NCBI GenBank assembly: GCA_018292915.2
Contig: JACVVK020000060.1
Span: forward strand, 1,347,501-1,411,500
Direction of reading: 5' to 3'
Source of the DNA: Batillaria attramentaria
Lineage: Eukaryota > Mollusca > Gastropoda > Batillariidae
DNA: 64,000 nt
Positions 21,747 to 33,975 of this stretch are shown here, piece by piece. The position numbers and the translations under genes were made by a program. The stretch's first letter is position 1. The number at the start of each line of letters is the position of its first letter. Below the pieces are notes generated by a model. The model was given only the letters and a program-made list of their open reading frames with translations, ran no database searches and was not told where the DNA came from.

Positions 21747-23183
21747 GCTAAATGGAAAGTCCGGTCTTGGTGACGAACTCCGCTGTCCGCCGCAGTGACG
21801 CTGTCGGTCCCCAGAGCTTCTCTTGTAGGTCCGCCTCACACGCCTCACAAACATCGAAGAAGAGACGCACGCGCACTGACGTAAAGTAAGTGCGTCATGT
21901 TTGATTGACGTGATGCTGTTTTTTCTTGGGGGTGTCTCGCCACTTTCTTTCCGAATTCCTCTGTTTGGAGACGTGGTGTATTTTACTTCTACTATGTCGC
22001 CATCTTCGTGCAATCGCAGAGAAGACACGGGATACAACAGAATACAACTCCAATACTTTATGAACAGAATATGCACGGAGAACAAATTCATGAAAGAAGA
22101 AGAACCCAGAACGCTGTGCAGGGCTGCTTACATACTGAACAGGTCAGATCTAGAACATTTCTCAACTTACTGGAAGGTTCGATATCTTTCCAAGGTGACG
22201 TAATCTACTGACGTTACTGCGACAGCATGTTCTGGGATGGTCTAGAAATTATTTTGCATCGAAATGCAGTATCTTTTCGCGATCTCTACAACTTGACATG
22301 TGGAAAGCGGGAATTTTAGTGGGTTTCGTTTTTGCCACTGACTCACACTCAGAAGCATAATGCAAAGATCTTGGAAACATAAAGATAGTTCACTTACCTC
22401 CCTTTGAGGGACAACGCGTAAGAGTTGTCTGCGCGCATTAGCGCGCATCCCGCAGATCTACGCAGTAATGGCAGTAAGCTTATGGCAGAAAGCCAGAAAC
22501 CACGCGTGCAATGGTGTGCAGCGCCGAATTGCTGTCAGAAGCGAACACCAGGAACGGGAAAACCTTTCTGTAGATTTCCCCCTTGAAAAATAGAGGTAGG
22601 TATGCCTACGATATCGAAGTTGGAGCCAAGATCGGTATCGAAGTTGGAGCCAAGATTATGTTTTCTCCCAAACATAACACATAGCATCACACGTGAAAAC
22701 CAAAATCGCCGCATCCACGACGTGTGACTGGCGTAAATTTAGTATAGAATCCGCATGCTTGTAAAAAGTCTGTTTGTTTGACCCAACCCTACACTAGCCG
22801 CCGTAAAACATTTTAACAAAATAAACGGCAAAAACGAAGATGTCAGCGACTGACAGGTGGTCTCCCCCATATATTTCGCATGTGTTTTAGGCCTATGGAA
22901 AACATAAGACAGTACTCTCAAAGTTCCGGAGGACGAACGAAAGATCTAGTTTGGCTTTCACTGCGGTACGTAGGCTTCGCAGTGCATTTCGTTCGATGTG
23001 TTCAAGTAAAACTAGTACGGAACACAGAAAGATCGAATGTGCGAGAGATCCAAAGATGGACGCATCCGCTGAATACTTCCTGCTAACTCAGCATTAATCA
23101 TATCTGCGACCGACGATCCAGCAGATTCTATGTTGTGATATGGTTTTACAATGGTTAGAATGAAGTTCAGCCGGATGATTTTG

Positions 23184-23189
<6 letters not shown>

Positions 23190-23259
<70 letters not shown>

Positions 23260-23527
23260 ATCAGTGCAACGTGCCGCTAGCACAGTTCAAGTCAACGTTA
23301 TTTGTAAAGTTTAAAAAAAAAAAACACCACCGCCAACAAAACAACAAAAACAACACCAAAACCTGATGTCTGCGCCTGCCACGTGTGTTTACTGCTGTTT
23401 GTTTACACTGCATGCAAACCTCTTGATTTTTAAGAAAAGAGTTCTGTACATACCTACAGATTTCCCCCCAACAGTATGTGAACTGGAACAAGTGCCGATG
23501 AACGTACCTGCCGCCGTATGAGTGACA

Positions 23528-23597
<70 letters not shown>

Positions 23598-23790
23598 CTG
23601 AATTTAGATGCAGGTAGACGCTAGCACAATTTAAGTCACCGTGATTTGTAAACTTGTCAGGGGAAAAAAAAATTACGCTGTATCTGCGTCAGCCGCGTGT
23701 GTTTACTGTTTGTTTACACTGCATGCACACGTACCACTTGAGGTCTTTTTTTTTGACAAGAAAGCGAGAAAAAAAAAATGTTTGTTTTTC
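23190..23790 (+). repeat. Tandem pair of (GT)n plus ~200-bp unit
   Basis: Each unit has a (GT)n tract (23190-23258; 23532-23595) followed by GCTAGCACA(G/A)TT(C/T)AAGTCA, TTGTAAA, CACGTGTGTTTACTG-like sequence and TTTGTTTACACTGCATGCA. Period ~340 bp. Confidence 0.75.
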
Positions 23791-24035
23791 AACAGGAATA
23801 CCAAAAGAAGTATTTCCCCGTTTATATTTGTCTGTTATTTGAACAATTCGGCGCAGAACACAATTGCATGCCCGGCTTTTGTGATCGCTTTCCACTTTCC
23901 GCCATGCTGTCACTATAGGGGCCAGATCTAGGATGCGCGCTAATGCGGGCAGACAACTCTTCTCGTTGTCCCGCTATATGTCTCTCTTACGAGGGCAGGA
24001 GTGACGCGTCTTTCTGATTCCAAGGTCTTTGCATA

Positions 24036-24073
<38 letters not shown>

Positions 24074-24614
24074 GGGGGGGGGGTGCGTGCGTGCGCGCGC
24101 AAGCGCGCGTCTAAGGCGAGAGAGAGAGAGAGAGGGTCTCTTCTCCGATACCAGTAAGCAATCGTCTGTCAGTCAGGTCTGCGGGAAGTAACTCTGTCAA
24201 AGGGGAACGACTTTATTACAAGAATTCATTCACCCATGTAGAACCTCGCATACGCCAAAAGGTTGTGACGTCAACCAGCTAGGCGAGCTCACACGACCTC
24301 ATGTGTTTGGGTTTTTGCAAGTGCATAGAGGCACGATAAGGGTTTTCAGTACTTTCTTTATGTCAGCATGCTTGATGTCAGAGAGCTTGCGTTCCGGCGT
24401 GTGCGCGCGGGCTGCATACATGACACAACGACTACGACTGTGACTACAGCATGTCATTGAATGGAAACAACATATTGGGCTGGTGGCCATCTTGTTTGTT
24501 TTGTTGTTGTTGTTGTCAGTGGGTGCCCGTTCTTGTCCTTCACTGGTTTGTCTGTCTGCTGTCTGGGGGGGGGGGGGGGTGTTATTGGTGTTGATTTTAA
24601 CTTCTTCTGTAATG

Positions 24615-24804
24615 AGGTGGGGGGAGGGGGGAGACAGCCGAATGGTCGAGTGTTGAACTTTGAGTCAATACTCGCGTCGCGAGTTCGAATCCCGGCTGGG
24701 GCCGAATATTTGTGCAGGCCTTTTTCTCGTTGCACCGTCTTTGATGTCACCCGTACGTCAGTGGTGGAAAAGGGCGTTAAACTCATTAAAACACCCACCA
24801 ACCC
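24615..24804 (+). mobile_element. tRNA-derived SINE, plus orientation, with TSD
   Basis: A box (AGCCGAATGGT) and B box GAGTTCGAATCCCGGCTGGG visible. TSD TTCTGTAATG at 24605-24614 and 24805-24814, perfect. Confidence 0.95.
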
Positions 24805-25768
24805 TTCTGTAATGGTTTTCACTCCGCGTGCATGCATACCCGTCTTCTTAGCAACACAAGCACTTCAGTCCCTTTTAGCTTAATCTTCCAAATCCAATAA
24901 GCAGAAAGGCCTGCAGTCGGGGAAACAAAGTACACAATACCGCCTTTTGACGTGAAAATTCCCCACTCGTCGAATCACAAACTATGATCAGTGGTTGCCA
25001 GTGGATGGCAGAAGCAGTGTTTAGTCTGACAGGCTGCCATGTAAAATAGGGCGGACCCGAACAGCTACGGTCTGCACGTGCAGAGATGCTGCGTCCCCTC
25101 TATCTTCAATCGCATAAAGAACAGGGTGCTGTACCAGCAAAGAAAAGAGGACACGAGGGGGTGGCGTGGAGTGGAGGCGGGGGGCCGGTTGCGATCGCTG
25201 CGTGACGGTGTTTCAGACGGTTTGTCGGTGTACCCTCCTCGGCGATATCGCAGCCGGCGCAGCAATATCTAATCTTGCCTACACTGCCCTTCATTTACCA
25301 ATCGATCTACTACTAATTATCATTATTTTTATTATTGTTATGTTGTCATGGTTGATCTAACATTTTATTGTCCCTCAGCTCGGAAAGTGCTGGTTGCTTC
25401 CCCTGAGGAGAAACGCGTCGCCGTGGTGCGGCAGTGTCACCCACCTTCCTCAAACTGCACGCCGGCGCCGATTTCGCCTCTCATCTCATCTCTCCCACAG
25501 CTGATAATCACTACGCCAAGTAGGTCGATCCACATCCGTGCACTGCGATCGTGTTAGTGACTCGTAAGCAGCCAAAATCTCTCCGCCGCGCGAAATAACT
25601 CAGCTGGAACTGAAGCACTTCGTCAACAATTGCCGGATCAGTCACATCCGCAAAGTACTGAGTTCCCGGGAAACGTGAGCCTAGTTTGAGTCTCGTCGCT
25701 TTAGTTCTACATCGTTAGCGTGTTGTTCACAGGTTTCATGATAGCAGCTTACATATATGTATTGCCAA

Positions 25769-25825
25769 TGCCGCGAAACAGTCTTTGTAGCTTGCGCGGC
25801 ATAAAGCCCTAAATTACTAACTAAC
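25769..25825 (+). mobile_element. 57-bp non-LTR insertion: only the 3' hairpin and tail
   Basis: TGCCGCGAAACAGTCTTTGT, AGCTTGCGCGGCATAAAGCCC, then TAAATTACTAACTAAC. Flanked by a perfect 11-bp TSD, TGTATTGCCAA, at 25758-25768 and 25826-25836. This defines the exact 3' end of the hairpin family and shows that the stem-loop plus tetranucleotide tail was inserted on its own. Confidence 0.93.
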
Positions 25826-26139
25826 TGTATTGCCAAATACATGGTAAAGGACACCGGCAGATAAATGACGTTTTTCCGTCAATTTTCCAAACTGTGGCTG
25901 AGACTAGTTCGGGTAACCCATGAGTGATTGGGGAAGTCACCTCGATAAGAGGGACGCTCTGCCTAGGCTGAGACCAGACGGTGATGACGTCACAGCCGAA
26001 GCGAGCTACGACCACCTACCTACATACGTTGACTTTCGTGTGGCCGGGACGGAAAGCCGGAGGACCCTGGATGAGCAGCCCGGACGGCAGGAAAAGCGGC
26101 TAAGTGTTAGCGGAGAAATGTATAGAAGGGTGTACTTAC

Positions 26140-26274
26140 GTTTCGAAGACTTCCGCCTTCCTGGCTGCCTCCACAGGGGACAGTCCTGCACAGAACGGGA
26201 GGGGCAGGGCGGAACCACGACGACTGCTTGCTCGGGACGACCAGCTGGCCAAGTCCACGCTGGCCAAACTGTGT
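26140..26274 (-). CDS. PRR5: PRR5/Protor exon 2
   Basis: Internal exon of 135 bp, acceptor TTGTGTGTGTTGCAG| and consensus donor GAAAC|GTAAGTAC. It completes codon 51 (AG+A, Arg), encodes 44 residues and leaves AC for the next exon. The peptide starts HSLASVDLASWSSRASSRRG, giving KRHS and SRRGS motifs, and ends EAARKAEVFE, where the alpha-helical family core begins. Joined to exon 3 it reads VFET-VQTAIVKLF, which matches the family pattern of a short helix just before the conserved region. The other two frames are also open, so the frame choice depends on the phase match with both neighbours. An intron of 23.1 kb separates it from exon 3. Confidence 0.85.
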
Positions 26275-26406
26275 CTGCAACACACACAACCAACAGGACG
26301 TCAGGTGAACTGCGCAGAATAGAAATTTTGATGGGATGATGTACGCGTTGCTGGTCAGTTTCGCCAGTACCTTTGTCAGTTTCTTTGCCAGTTTGTTTAT
26401 TCAACA

Positions 26407-26594
26407 AGGCGGCTCTCTCTCTCTCTCTCTCTCTCTCCCTCCACTGCTACTACTACTACTACTACTACTAGGCCAATGCCTTTTACCGTTGACAAATTTC
26501 ATTTCATTTCTCTCTCTCTCTCTCTCTAGTCTCTCTCCAGGCTCTCCCCCCCCCCCGAGTCTCACACACACACGCACACACACACACCCCTCCC

Positions 26595-26660
<66 letters not shown>
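26407..26660. repeat. Compound (CT)n-(CTA)n-(CT)n-(CA)n microsatellite
   Basis: Six simple-repeat blocks within 250 bp, about 130 bp upstream of the exon 2 acceptor in transcript orientation (where it reads (TG)n, (GA)n, (TAG)n, (GA)n). Confidence 0.95.
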
Positions 26661-27019
26661 GAAACATGAAACATTCCCACTCTCCAATTCAGTTTGCGTG
26701 TATGCAGCAGCAACTTTATCGATGAAAGCAAACGTGTAGGCGTTTCAGACTTAGCGGCATACAGTAATTTTTCTGTCAGGCCTCTGTGACGGCACGCAAC
26801 CCGGCCGTTTGAATCCATTTTCAATTTGTATTTCTTCTGCGAAGTCAGCACGCACACTCTTACTTAGGGACAGGTTTACGTCTTCAGAAGAACACGCTCC
26901 AAGACTATTATCCGGTACATGCTTTACAAATAACAACAACAACAAAATCCGGTACATGTAACTCGTTCACAACTGAAAACCCAAACGACTGATTCACCCT
27001 TACAGCAACTGACGCTGCT

Positions 27020-27100
27020 GAACACAGAGTTAGTTAGTTAGTTAGTTAGTTAGTTAGGGCTTAACGCCGCGCACGCAACAAAGACTAATTCGCGGCTAAG
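27020..27100 (-). mobile_element. Hairpin-family non-LTR 3' end, truncated
   Basis: (GTTA)8 then GGGCTTAACGCCGCGCACGCAACAAAGACTAATTCGCGGC. No TSD identified. Confidence 0.8.
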
Positions 27101-27729
27101 CGAAGTCTTCCTCCGCCGGGTCGTTAAAAGATGAAAGGGTATTCCTTTAAACAAGACGTAACTATATCTTTAAAATCTATCTGGTTTAAACGAGAAACAA
27201 GTTTCGAGACCTGGGGGACTGAACATAAACAGGCCAATGCAGGTCTTTACATTGGAAAGTCTGTAGTTTATAAAATAAATTGACCTCTTTCAAACTGAAG
27301 ATGCTGTCGGGGGGGGGGGGGGGGGGGGCAGGGGGGGGGGGGCATCCCTGAAGAACACCTTAAGTGAGCTGGCAGAGTAATGCTTGTGAATGAGATTAAA
27401 AAATTAACACACACAGAGAGAGTATTGGCGATTTATATATTCGGCAATTGACGCGTGGCAACGTCAAAACCGAGTAGTCAAAAAATACTATAGAGACAAG
27501 CAAGCTCGACCCCTTGACGTTGGCAGAAGTTATCCAGAGAGAGAGAGAGAGAGAGAGAGACACGGGCACACAGACAGCCGGACAAGCAGACAGGCGGGTA
27601 TACGTAATGTACACTGAGACAGCCTGAGAGGCAGCTACAGACACAGGGACTGAGGATATAATTATTCCGCGGGACGGCCGGAGACTGAGCCGAGATACAA
27701 ACGACAATGACAACGCACTCCTTCTGGCG

Positions 27730-28133
27730 TGTAGACCGCTCCCTGTGGCTGCCCCATCTTCTCCACACGTGTCCTGACTTGGTTTTGTGACCACTGTGAC
27801 TGTGATGATGATGTGGCGGTGGTGAGTGACCGCCGTCCGTTCCACTCACACTCAGCTCCTCCCTGTGACTCGACCACCGCCTGAGCAGGGATCCGAACCA
27901 CGGCCAATGGTGATGTGACGGCGCGGAATGACCGTGACCGCCGCCTGTCCCGTTGACACCACCCAACTCGTCCCTGTGAATCGACCAGCGCCTCAGTAGC
28001 GATCCGAACCCTAGCCAGTGGTGATGTGAGTGGCTGTGCGCCACATCTGGGCCCCAGCGAACGTGTCCGCCTCCCGCGTTTTGCGTGTGGGGTTCGACTC
28101 TCCGCAGTATTCCGTTCTGATGATGGTCGTTGC

Positions 28134-28164
<31 letters not shown>

Positions 28165-28299
28165 GGTGTCGCTGGTGCTGCTGGTGGTGGTGTTATTGAG
28201 GCAGCTCCAGACATTATCGCCGTGTGGAAAGTGCTTCCAGTCGCTGGTTCTCCTCAGACCGTGGTACGGCTGGTTTCTGTCGGTTTTGTCCGGCTCCAT
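27730..28299 (-). CDS. Candidate coding exon, His/Asn/Thr-rich with three internal repeats
   Basis: From an ATG at 28299 (AAAATGGAG context) the frame reads MEPDKTDRNQPYHGLRRTSD, then a Thr/Asn tract and two clear ~31-residue repeats: HHHWLGFGSLLRRWSIHRDEL and HHHWPWFGSLLRRWSSHREEL, with a weaker third (GHVWRRWGSHRERS). Between the two FGSLLRRWS cores the DNA differs at four codons, all synonymous, which suggests selection on protein. A consensus donor, GAGCTGAGT|GTGAGTGG, lies inside repeat 2 near 27849, but its phase does not fit PRR5 exon 2. GAGCG|GTCTAC near 27734 fits the phase but is a poor donor. The open frame continues to 27478 through repeat-like sequence that is unlikely to be coding. 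Family not recognised. Could be an alternative first exon of PRR5 or a nested gene. Confidence 0.4.
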
Positions 28300-28969
28300 T
28301 TTCTGTTAATACCCAACCGCGACCGTTTCGTTTACTGAGAAATCAGCGAGCTTAACACAACAGTAGGTAGCACCTTGCAGCTCAAGTCAGTTTAGTCCAA
28401 CCGTTGCATTCCACCCGGCAACAACCACGGAAACACCAAGCCGCAACACCTTACAACTTCAGACCAATTGATTCAAGCCTGGATCTAATTACAGCAGTAC
28501 ACGTTCGCAAAACTTGATGTAATCCATCGATCTCCCATAATCGCTGACTTCTGGCACATGTGCTTTGTGCATACAGGGGGTTGCAAAACTTGAAACGAGG
28601 ACTGGTGCGCTTCTCTTAGTGCCGAAGTTCTCAAGTGTCCGGCACTGCCAAACTACAAAGACAACTCCAGCTGGACAAGACTGCCTGAGGCGGATATCCC
28701 CGATCGTGCGCACCCATCCACAAACCGTGCCGTCAGTAAACACATTTCGTTGATCACAGTCACCCCTTACACAGTGTGTCTACGTGTACAGAAGCGCGAT
28801 TGGTTCGTTGACTGATTGAAGAGCCGGTTCCCTGCCATAAAAGTGTGATACCGATGACAGGGGTCAACGGGGCAAAAGGTACTGAGTTCACAGCCACAAA
28901 TGATGAAGGCGTTCTGACTCCGCGAGTGTAAGCCGGCGTACACCCAACTCTAAAAATTTCAATGACAGC

Positions 28970-30030
28970 TCCACATGATGAGAAAACTGACCATGCATGG
29001 GCGCTGACCGACTGGCACTCACAAACTGTGTCTTCAGTTAAAATTAACCTTTCACAACCGCTCTTACTTAGTCAGCGTACAATCCTCGGCCCATAACCTG
29101 TACTGATCACTGCATGCACTCGGACGTTACAAGTGTGTGATAGTGTCCACTCCACTGAAAACCACAATGAGAACTGGGCAGCCTGATGAGAAAACTGACC
29201 ATGCGGACGAACTGTGTCTTCAGTTGAAATTAACATTTCACAACCGCTCTTACTCAGTCAGTGTACAATCCTCGGTCCATAACCTGTACTGATCACTGCA
29301 TGCACTCGGACGTTACAAGTGTGTGATAGTGTCCACTCCACTGAAAACCACAATGAGAACTGGGCAGCCTGATGAGAAAACTGACCGTGCGGACGAACTG
29401 TGTCTTCAGTCAGTTGAAGTTTACCTGTCACAATCGCTCCTCACTGAGTAGGGTCAGGGTCAGTATATCTGCTCGGTTCACAACCCGCACTGGCCACCGT
29501 GAAAATTCAGTCATGTGTGGACGTGTCCACTTCACCGTAAACATCAATGGGAACCACTGACGGAGTCCAGATCAGTTGCACAGACTGATGAGAAAACTTG
29601 ACCATGCATGGGTATCACTCTTTACTCAGTGTATCTGCTTGTGGTATACAACCTGTAATGGCCACGTGGAAATTCAGTGTGGAAGTGTCCACTTCTCCGA
29701 AAACATCAGTGAGAACTTGAGACTGAGCAGACTGATGAGAAAACTTGACCATGCATGGGTATCACTCTTTACACAGTGTATATCTGCTCGGTATACAACT
29801 GCACTGGCCACGTGGACGTTTCAAGTGTGTAAGTGTCCACGTGACTTCACCGAAAGCCTCAGTCAGTGAGAACTCCAGACTGCATAGCCTGGGGACTGAG
29901 AAAACCCGGCCACGCATGCACACTGAACGCTCACCATCTGTTCCGTCAGCTGAAACCAGCCTCTGACCAGGGGGTATTGGGCAAGGTTACGTGCCGGTTG
30001 GCAAGAGATCGGGTGATGGTTTATAACCCC
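28970..30030 (+). repeat. Degenerate 150-215 bp tandem array
   Basis: CTGATGAGAAAACT(T)GACC(A/G)TGC recurs near 28976, 29187, 29370, 29583, 29733 and (weak) 29895. AAGTGT..GTGTCCAC(T/G)...AACATCA(A/G)TG(G/A)GAAC lies within each unit. Two neighbouring units (29090-29190 and 29280-29370) are nearly identical. Confidence 0.85.
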
Positions 30031-31317
30031 CGCCATGGCCAGGTCTGTTCTGAGAGGTGTGAACTGATACCCGCTGTCAACCCCTTGCACAGATCCAGTA
30101 TGTCAATTAGCAGACGGGAGGCTGAGCGTGATAAGGCAGGTAAATGACGTAGATGACGTGTCCCGTCATCAGACAGCACTCGTTGTAGCATCGGGACTAT
30201 TTTAAACTTTTTACATCGGCGACACAACGCCGGCTGCTACTGAGAGTGGCTTTTGCTCTCACTGGTGCCCCAATCAGGGACCAGCCATAATTATCACTTC
30301 TGTTGTTGCTTACTGCTTGACTGAAAAGTCTGGCAATCGCGGCACAGTTCTGACGATAACTTTCACTGCAAGACTAAGTAATAACACTTATTCGGTCTTG
30401 CTTACAGCCATGGCCTTGCAGGTGTTTCACACATGTGCGCCAAAGTGAACAGAACATCTGACAAAAATTAACTATTCACTCGAAGGTGCCTTCGTCAAAC
30501 TGACAGACAAAGTTTTCCTTGACAAAAGATAACACCATTACTGAGCGGCAAACCAAGTCAGTAGTGTCACGGTGTCAGTCGCCACCCAAAACGACACAGA
30601 TCAGCTGGGGTGGCGGAAAACACAGTCACGAGGCAGTTTTTCCAGTATTTCCTCCTGTGCCGTCAGTCGCTCGCTTCAAGTTTTGAACGCCAGCGGGTAC
30701 ACTGCGCGTCATCAGTGTCACCTGCCGCTAACCGTCTTTTTACTGCAAGCTGCGTACTGCGGCATGAGCGTCGGTTTAGCACAAGAGACAGGTAGCTGTA
30801 GCAATGGTAGTGACCTCTTCAACGATGTACACCTATCAACAATTCTTTAAAACTCCGTGACGCGAAGTGTACGACGCAAAACGGAGTACAGTTGCGTTTT
30901 CTACGCACACAGAGACTCAGTATAGCAACTTCACTTCCGTATCGTTAAACGCGTTGTCTGCGGAGCGACAGTGGCACAGTCAACCCGACAGTGCAAACCT
31001 GCACTCCGTGCAGTGAGTTCATACCTCGGTCACACATATATAACTGAGTCAGTCGGGTAACATTTTTGTATTCCTCCAAGATTTACCTTTTCTGTCGCTC
31101 CTACTAGTACTGCGCGGATTTAACGCCGGCGGGTAACACACACCAAACCCAACCTTTAAACTTGAGAACACAGACGGGCAAAGGAACATTCTTCTGTTTC
31201 AGTCAAAAGTCTCACTGTCGTTCACGCTCTGTGAAGCATATAATACCCATCATTGAAGTACACCACGAACCAGATACATACCGGGCGAGATATGATCCAA
31301 CTCCTACACTGAGTTAA

Positions 31318-31690
31318 ACAGGCTGATTCCATCTTAAGCCTACTTATGTTTCGGAACAGTTTTCGCTCGTGAATGCGCCTGTACGCTCGAAATACTCTGT
31401 CTTGATGATTAATACAGCTTTTAATGCGATACAATGTTGTCACAGTTTACACTTAGCGCGAGCGGTCGAACAGTCAAAATCTACGACTGACTGGATCGCT
31501 CAGTGTGATCGCCGCGTCATCGAGTACGCTAATTCTGTTGGCCCAATGTCAGCATTACAGACGCTGTCACTGTCCAGGTGTCTAAGTGGTGTGATGATAG
31601 ATGCCGCGAAAACAGTTCAGAACGATCTGTGAGCGTAGATATGGTAGCAATAGCCCCTTTAAACAGAATGACGTCTAACAATAAGCAGAC
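31318..31690 (+). repeat. R3 dispersed repeat, uninterrupted copy
   Basis: Best uninterrupted R3: GGCTGATTCCATCTTAAGCC ... GTGAATGCGCCTGTACGCTCGAAATACTCT ... CAGACGCTGTCACTGTCCAGGTGTCTAAGT ... GATCTGTGAGCGTAGATATGG. No TIR, tRNA box or frame recognised. Confidence 0.75.
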
Positions 31691-32808
31691 CTCCACCGTG
31701 GAGAAAGTAGGCACCAGAATAGCTCACAGTATCACTTTGCATCTCTCCCCTGAAATTCGAGGCACGGTTTCCGCCAAGCGTTTTGAACCCACACGGCCAT
31801 AAACTGCCAGTTGAAAAAGCAATTCCTTTCACATAGCCCGTCCCAGCGTCTCTTCTGTATTTTCACCGGAGCCTCTCATATCATGTCGCGGAAGAATTAC
31901 AAAGCAGGCTTGTTTACAACAAACGCTCGAGACTTGGGAATCGGCGTCCGTATCAACCTGCAGTTCACCAGGCCAGGAAATGAGGCAACACATCCAGTCT
32001 CCACAAAACACAACAGCACCGCTTGTTTTCTCAAAACTGCAGTCTAATTTTCTGGACTGACACCTACTGACGACACTAGTGCCGCGTGACGCCAACAGCC
32101 CAATAGTCAGACTCTGTCTGTCAAGGCCACGACCTTGGGGACTGCGGTAAACACTGACGCACATTTCAGTGAACTTGAATTTCGAAAAACCCGACTCTAT
32201 AAAAAGAGGTTATGACACTGAAAAAAATTACACAGCTGCATGCTCCCTGCCGCTTAAAAGGCTATTGAGCGTGACGGCACACTGAGTTATCTGAATAGCA
32301 CAAAGACATTTTTCTTTTCAATATTCGTTTCCGCCTTCATTGAGGTCGCACTCATGCGGGCTGAACAGAAACTTGAAGCTGTTTACGCGAAATAACTAGG
32401 CAAGTGACCTTGGGTCGTGCTTTACACCGTCTACATTTTTTTTTTTTTTGGCTGGATTACAATCAATTCTTTAAACAAACGTTACGCCTAAGAAAAGCAA
32501 GCACCTCCCTGTTACTGATAAGGTCCGGCAGAAGTCTGTCAGTTTAACAGTTCAATATTTCTTTTCAAATGGTGCTCAGTTTAAGGGTGGTGGATATTTT
32601 GAGGCTAGGCGAAACACAAAAAGTAGTACTGGCAATGAATTCAGTGGCTACGAAACCCAACAACACGCCACAAGAAAAGCCACAGAAACGAAGCGCCGAC
32701 CGATGAACTTGATGTTTGAACACATGGATTTTTTTCCCCCGGTTTGCTCAGACTGAGTTCCGTGCACTGCTTCGAACACCAACAACGCTGTGAAGTGAGG
32801 TGACCGAT

Positions 32809-33140
32809 GCAATGGACGACTCCACTCCAGTCAGCTAAAAGGGTCGAGCCCCCACAATTCAGCCAATCGCGTCTGCGGCATAATGAGCACAACATGGCCT
32901 ACCAAACTTTTTGCCAGCCACCACAACGAGGGAAGCGTCATGTAGTTTGATATGACTCGACTGAAACTCGCATGGAAAGACAATGCATTGACGTCATTTG
33001 AGGAAAAAGACCATTACGTCAATGTCTAATCATCTTGAAATCATCACCCCTTTTCCCCATAAAATGACGTCACGGACGTACTGTGTTTTGCCAATACACG
33101 GCTTTGGCCTAGGGTCTTGCCGAGCGGAGTCGTCTATTGC
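32809..33140. mobile_element. CRE-bearing MITE, copy 3 (inverted)
   Basis: TIRs GCAATGGACGACTCC and GGAGTCGTCTATTGC, 14 of 15 paired. Two TGACGTCA palindromes at 32989-32996 and 33065-33072. Body is the reverse complement of copies 1 and 2. Confidence 0.8.
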
Positions 33141-33884
33141 TGGACGCAAGCCAATCGCAGTGGGGGCAAGAACGTCTATCCTTATCTGAGCGTATGTCGG
33201 GACGTGACATTGACCAGAGAGGGGGGGGGGGGGGGGGGAGGCGTCACAATTAGCTCAGCAGGGTGCATGTGGCAGTACAGATTGAACCTACTTAGCCTGC
33301 TAACCCGGTAACCGCTTACGGATAGACCTGTCTATAACGACCAATAGCGCCCATGCTCTGACTGCAACAGGCAGCCATGCACACAAGCTGGCTGGTCGCT
33401 GGGGGCTGGAAGTTGTTTTTTTTTTTTTTTTTTTTTTTTTGGGGGGGGGGGTGGGACGAGGGGAGAGGAGGAGTGGAGGATAGGGGGTGGGGTGGGGGTG
33501 GGGGTGAACGCCCCTTTTCCACCACACCAAGGTGATTCTGACCCATGGGCATAAGTCGAAAATTATCAATTTTGAGATATGTATAGTACTGTAATTTGCT
33601 GGTTATGCAGTTTAACTCAATATAAGAATTAAAGAAAGCGGTACTACTAAAATTGACAGAGATATCAGCAGTTGAAGTTGGCTACTCACAAGGCTACTCA
33701 CTGACCCCCGGCACTCTTTTCGCCTGTAGCGGCGTTCGGCGTAGCGCGACTTATTACGGACCCTTTCGCGAGAACGGGTCACAATTATTAGACTGAGGTG
33801 GGCGCAACGAGGAATTATAAAGCCGACACTGTTTTCATTTTTCTTTTTAAACACCGGACCCCTTCACGACCCGAGCATTGAGTG

Positions 33885-33975
33885 GCTCGGTGGGTTTTTA
33901 GGCCAATTAGGGCTTAACGCCGCGCAAACAACAAACACTACTACGCGGCTCACTGTGCTCGCACAACTTCAAAAA
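33885..33975 (-). mobile_element. Hairpin-family non-LTR 3' end, diverged
   Basis: GGGTTTTTAGGCCAATTAGGGCTTAACGCCGCGCAAACAACAAACACTACTACGCGGC: stem arms intact, tail decayed. Confidence 0.75.

Larger units (their letters stand above)
3010..26139 (-). other. PRR5 intron 2 (23.1 kb)
   Basis: Donor GTAAGT at 26139, acceptor CAG at 3010. Filled with dispersed and tandem repeats listed separately. I see no conserved coding exon inside except the tentative alternative first exon at 21682-21746. Stretches without a listed item (for example 12200-13600, 15800-16880, 22050-23150) show no structure I recognise. Confidence 0.8.

Noticed and set aside
29187..29206. Hammerhead ribozyme core (CTGATGAG...GAAAC) in the tandem array
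   Set aside because: CTGATGA is followed at once by GAAAA with no stem II, and no matching stem I/III arms were found.
33612..33854. Minus-strand frame ending at a GTGAGT (SRYAERRYRRKECRGS) as a PRR5 first exon
   Set aside because: It ends in phase 0, whereas exon 2 needs two leftover bases; no homology.
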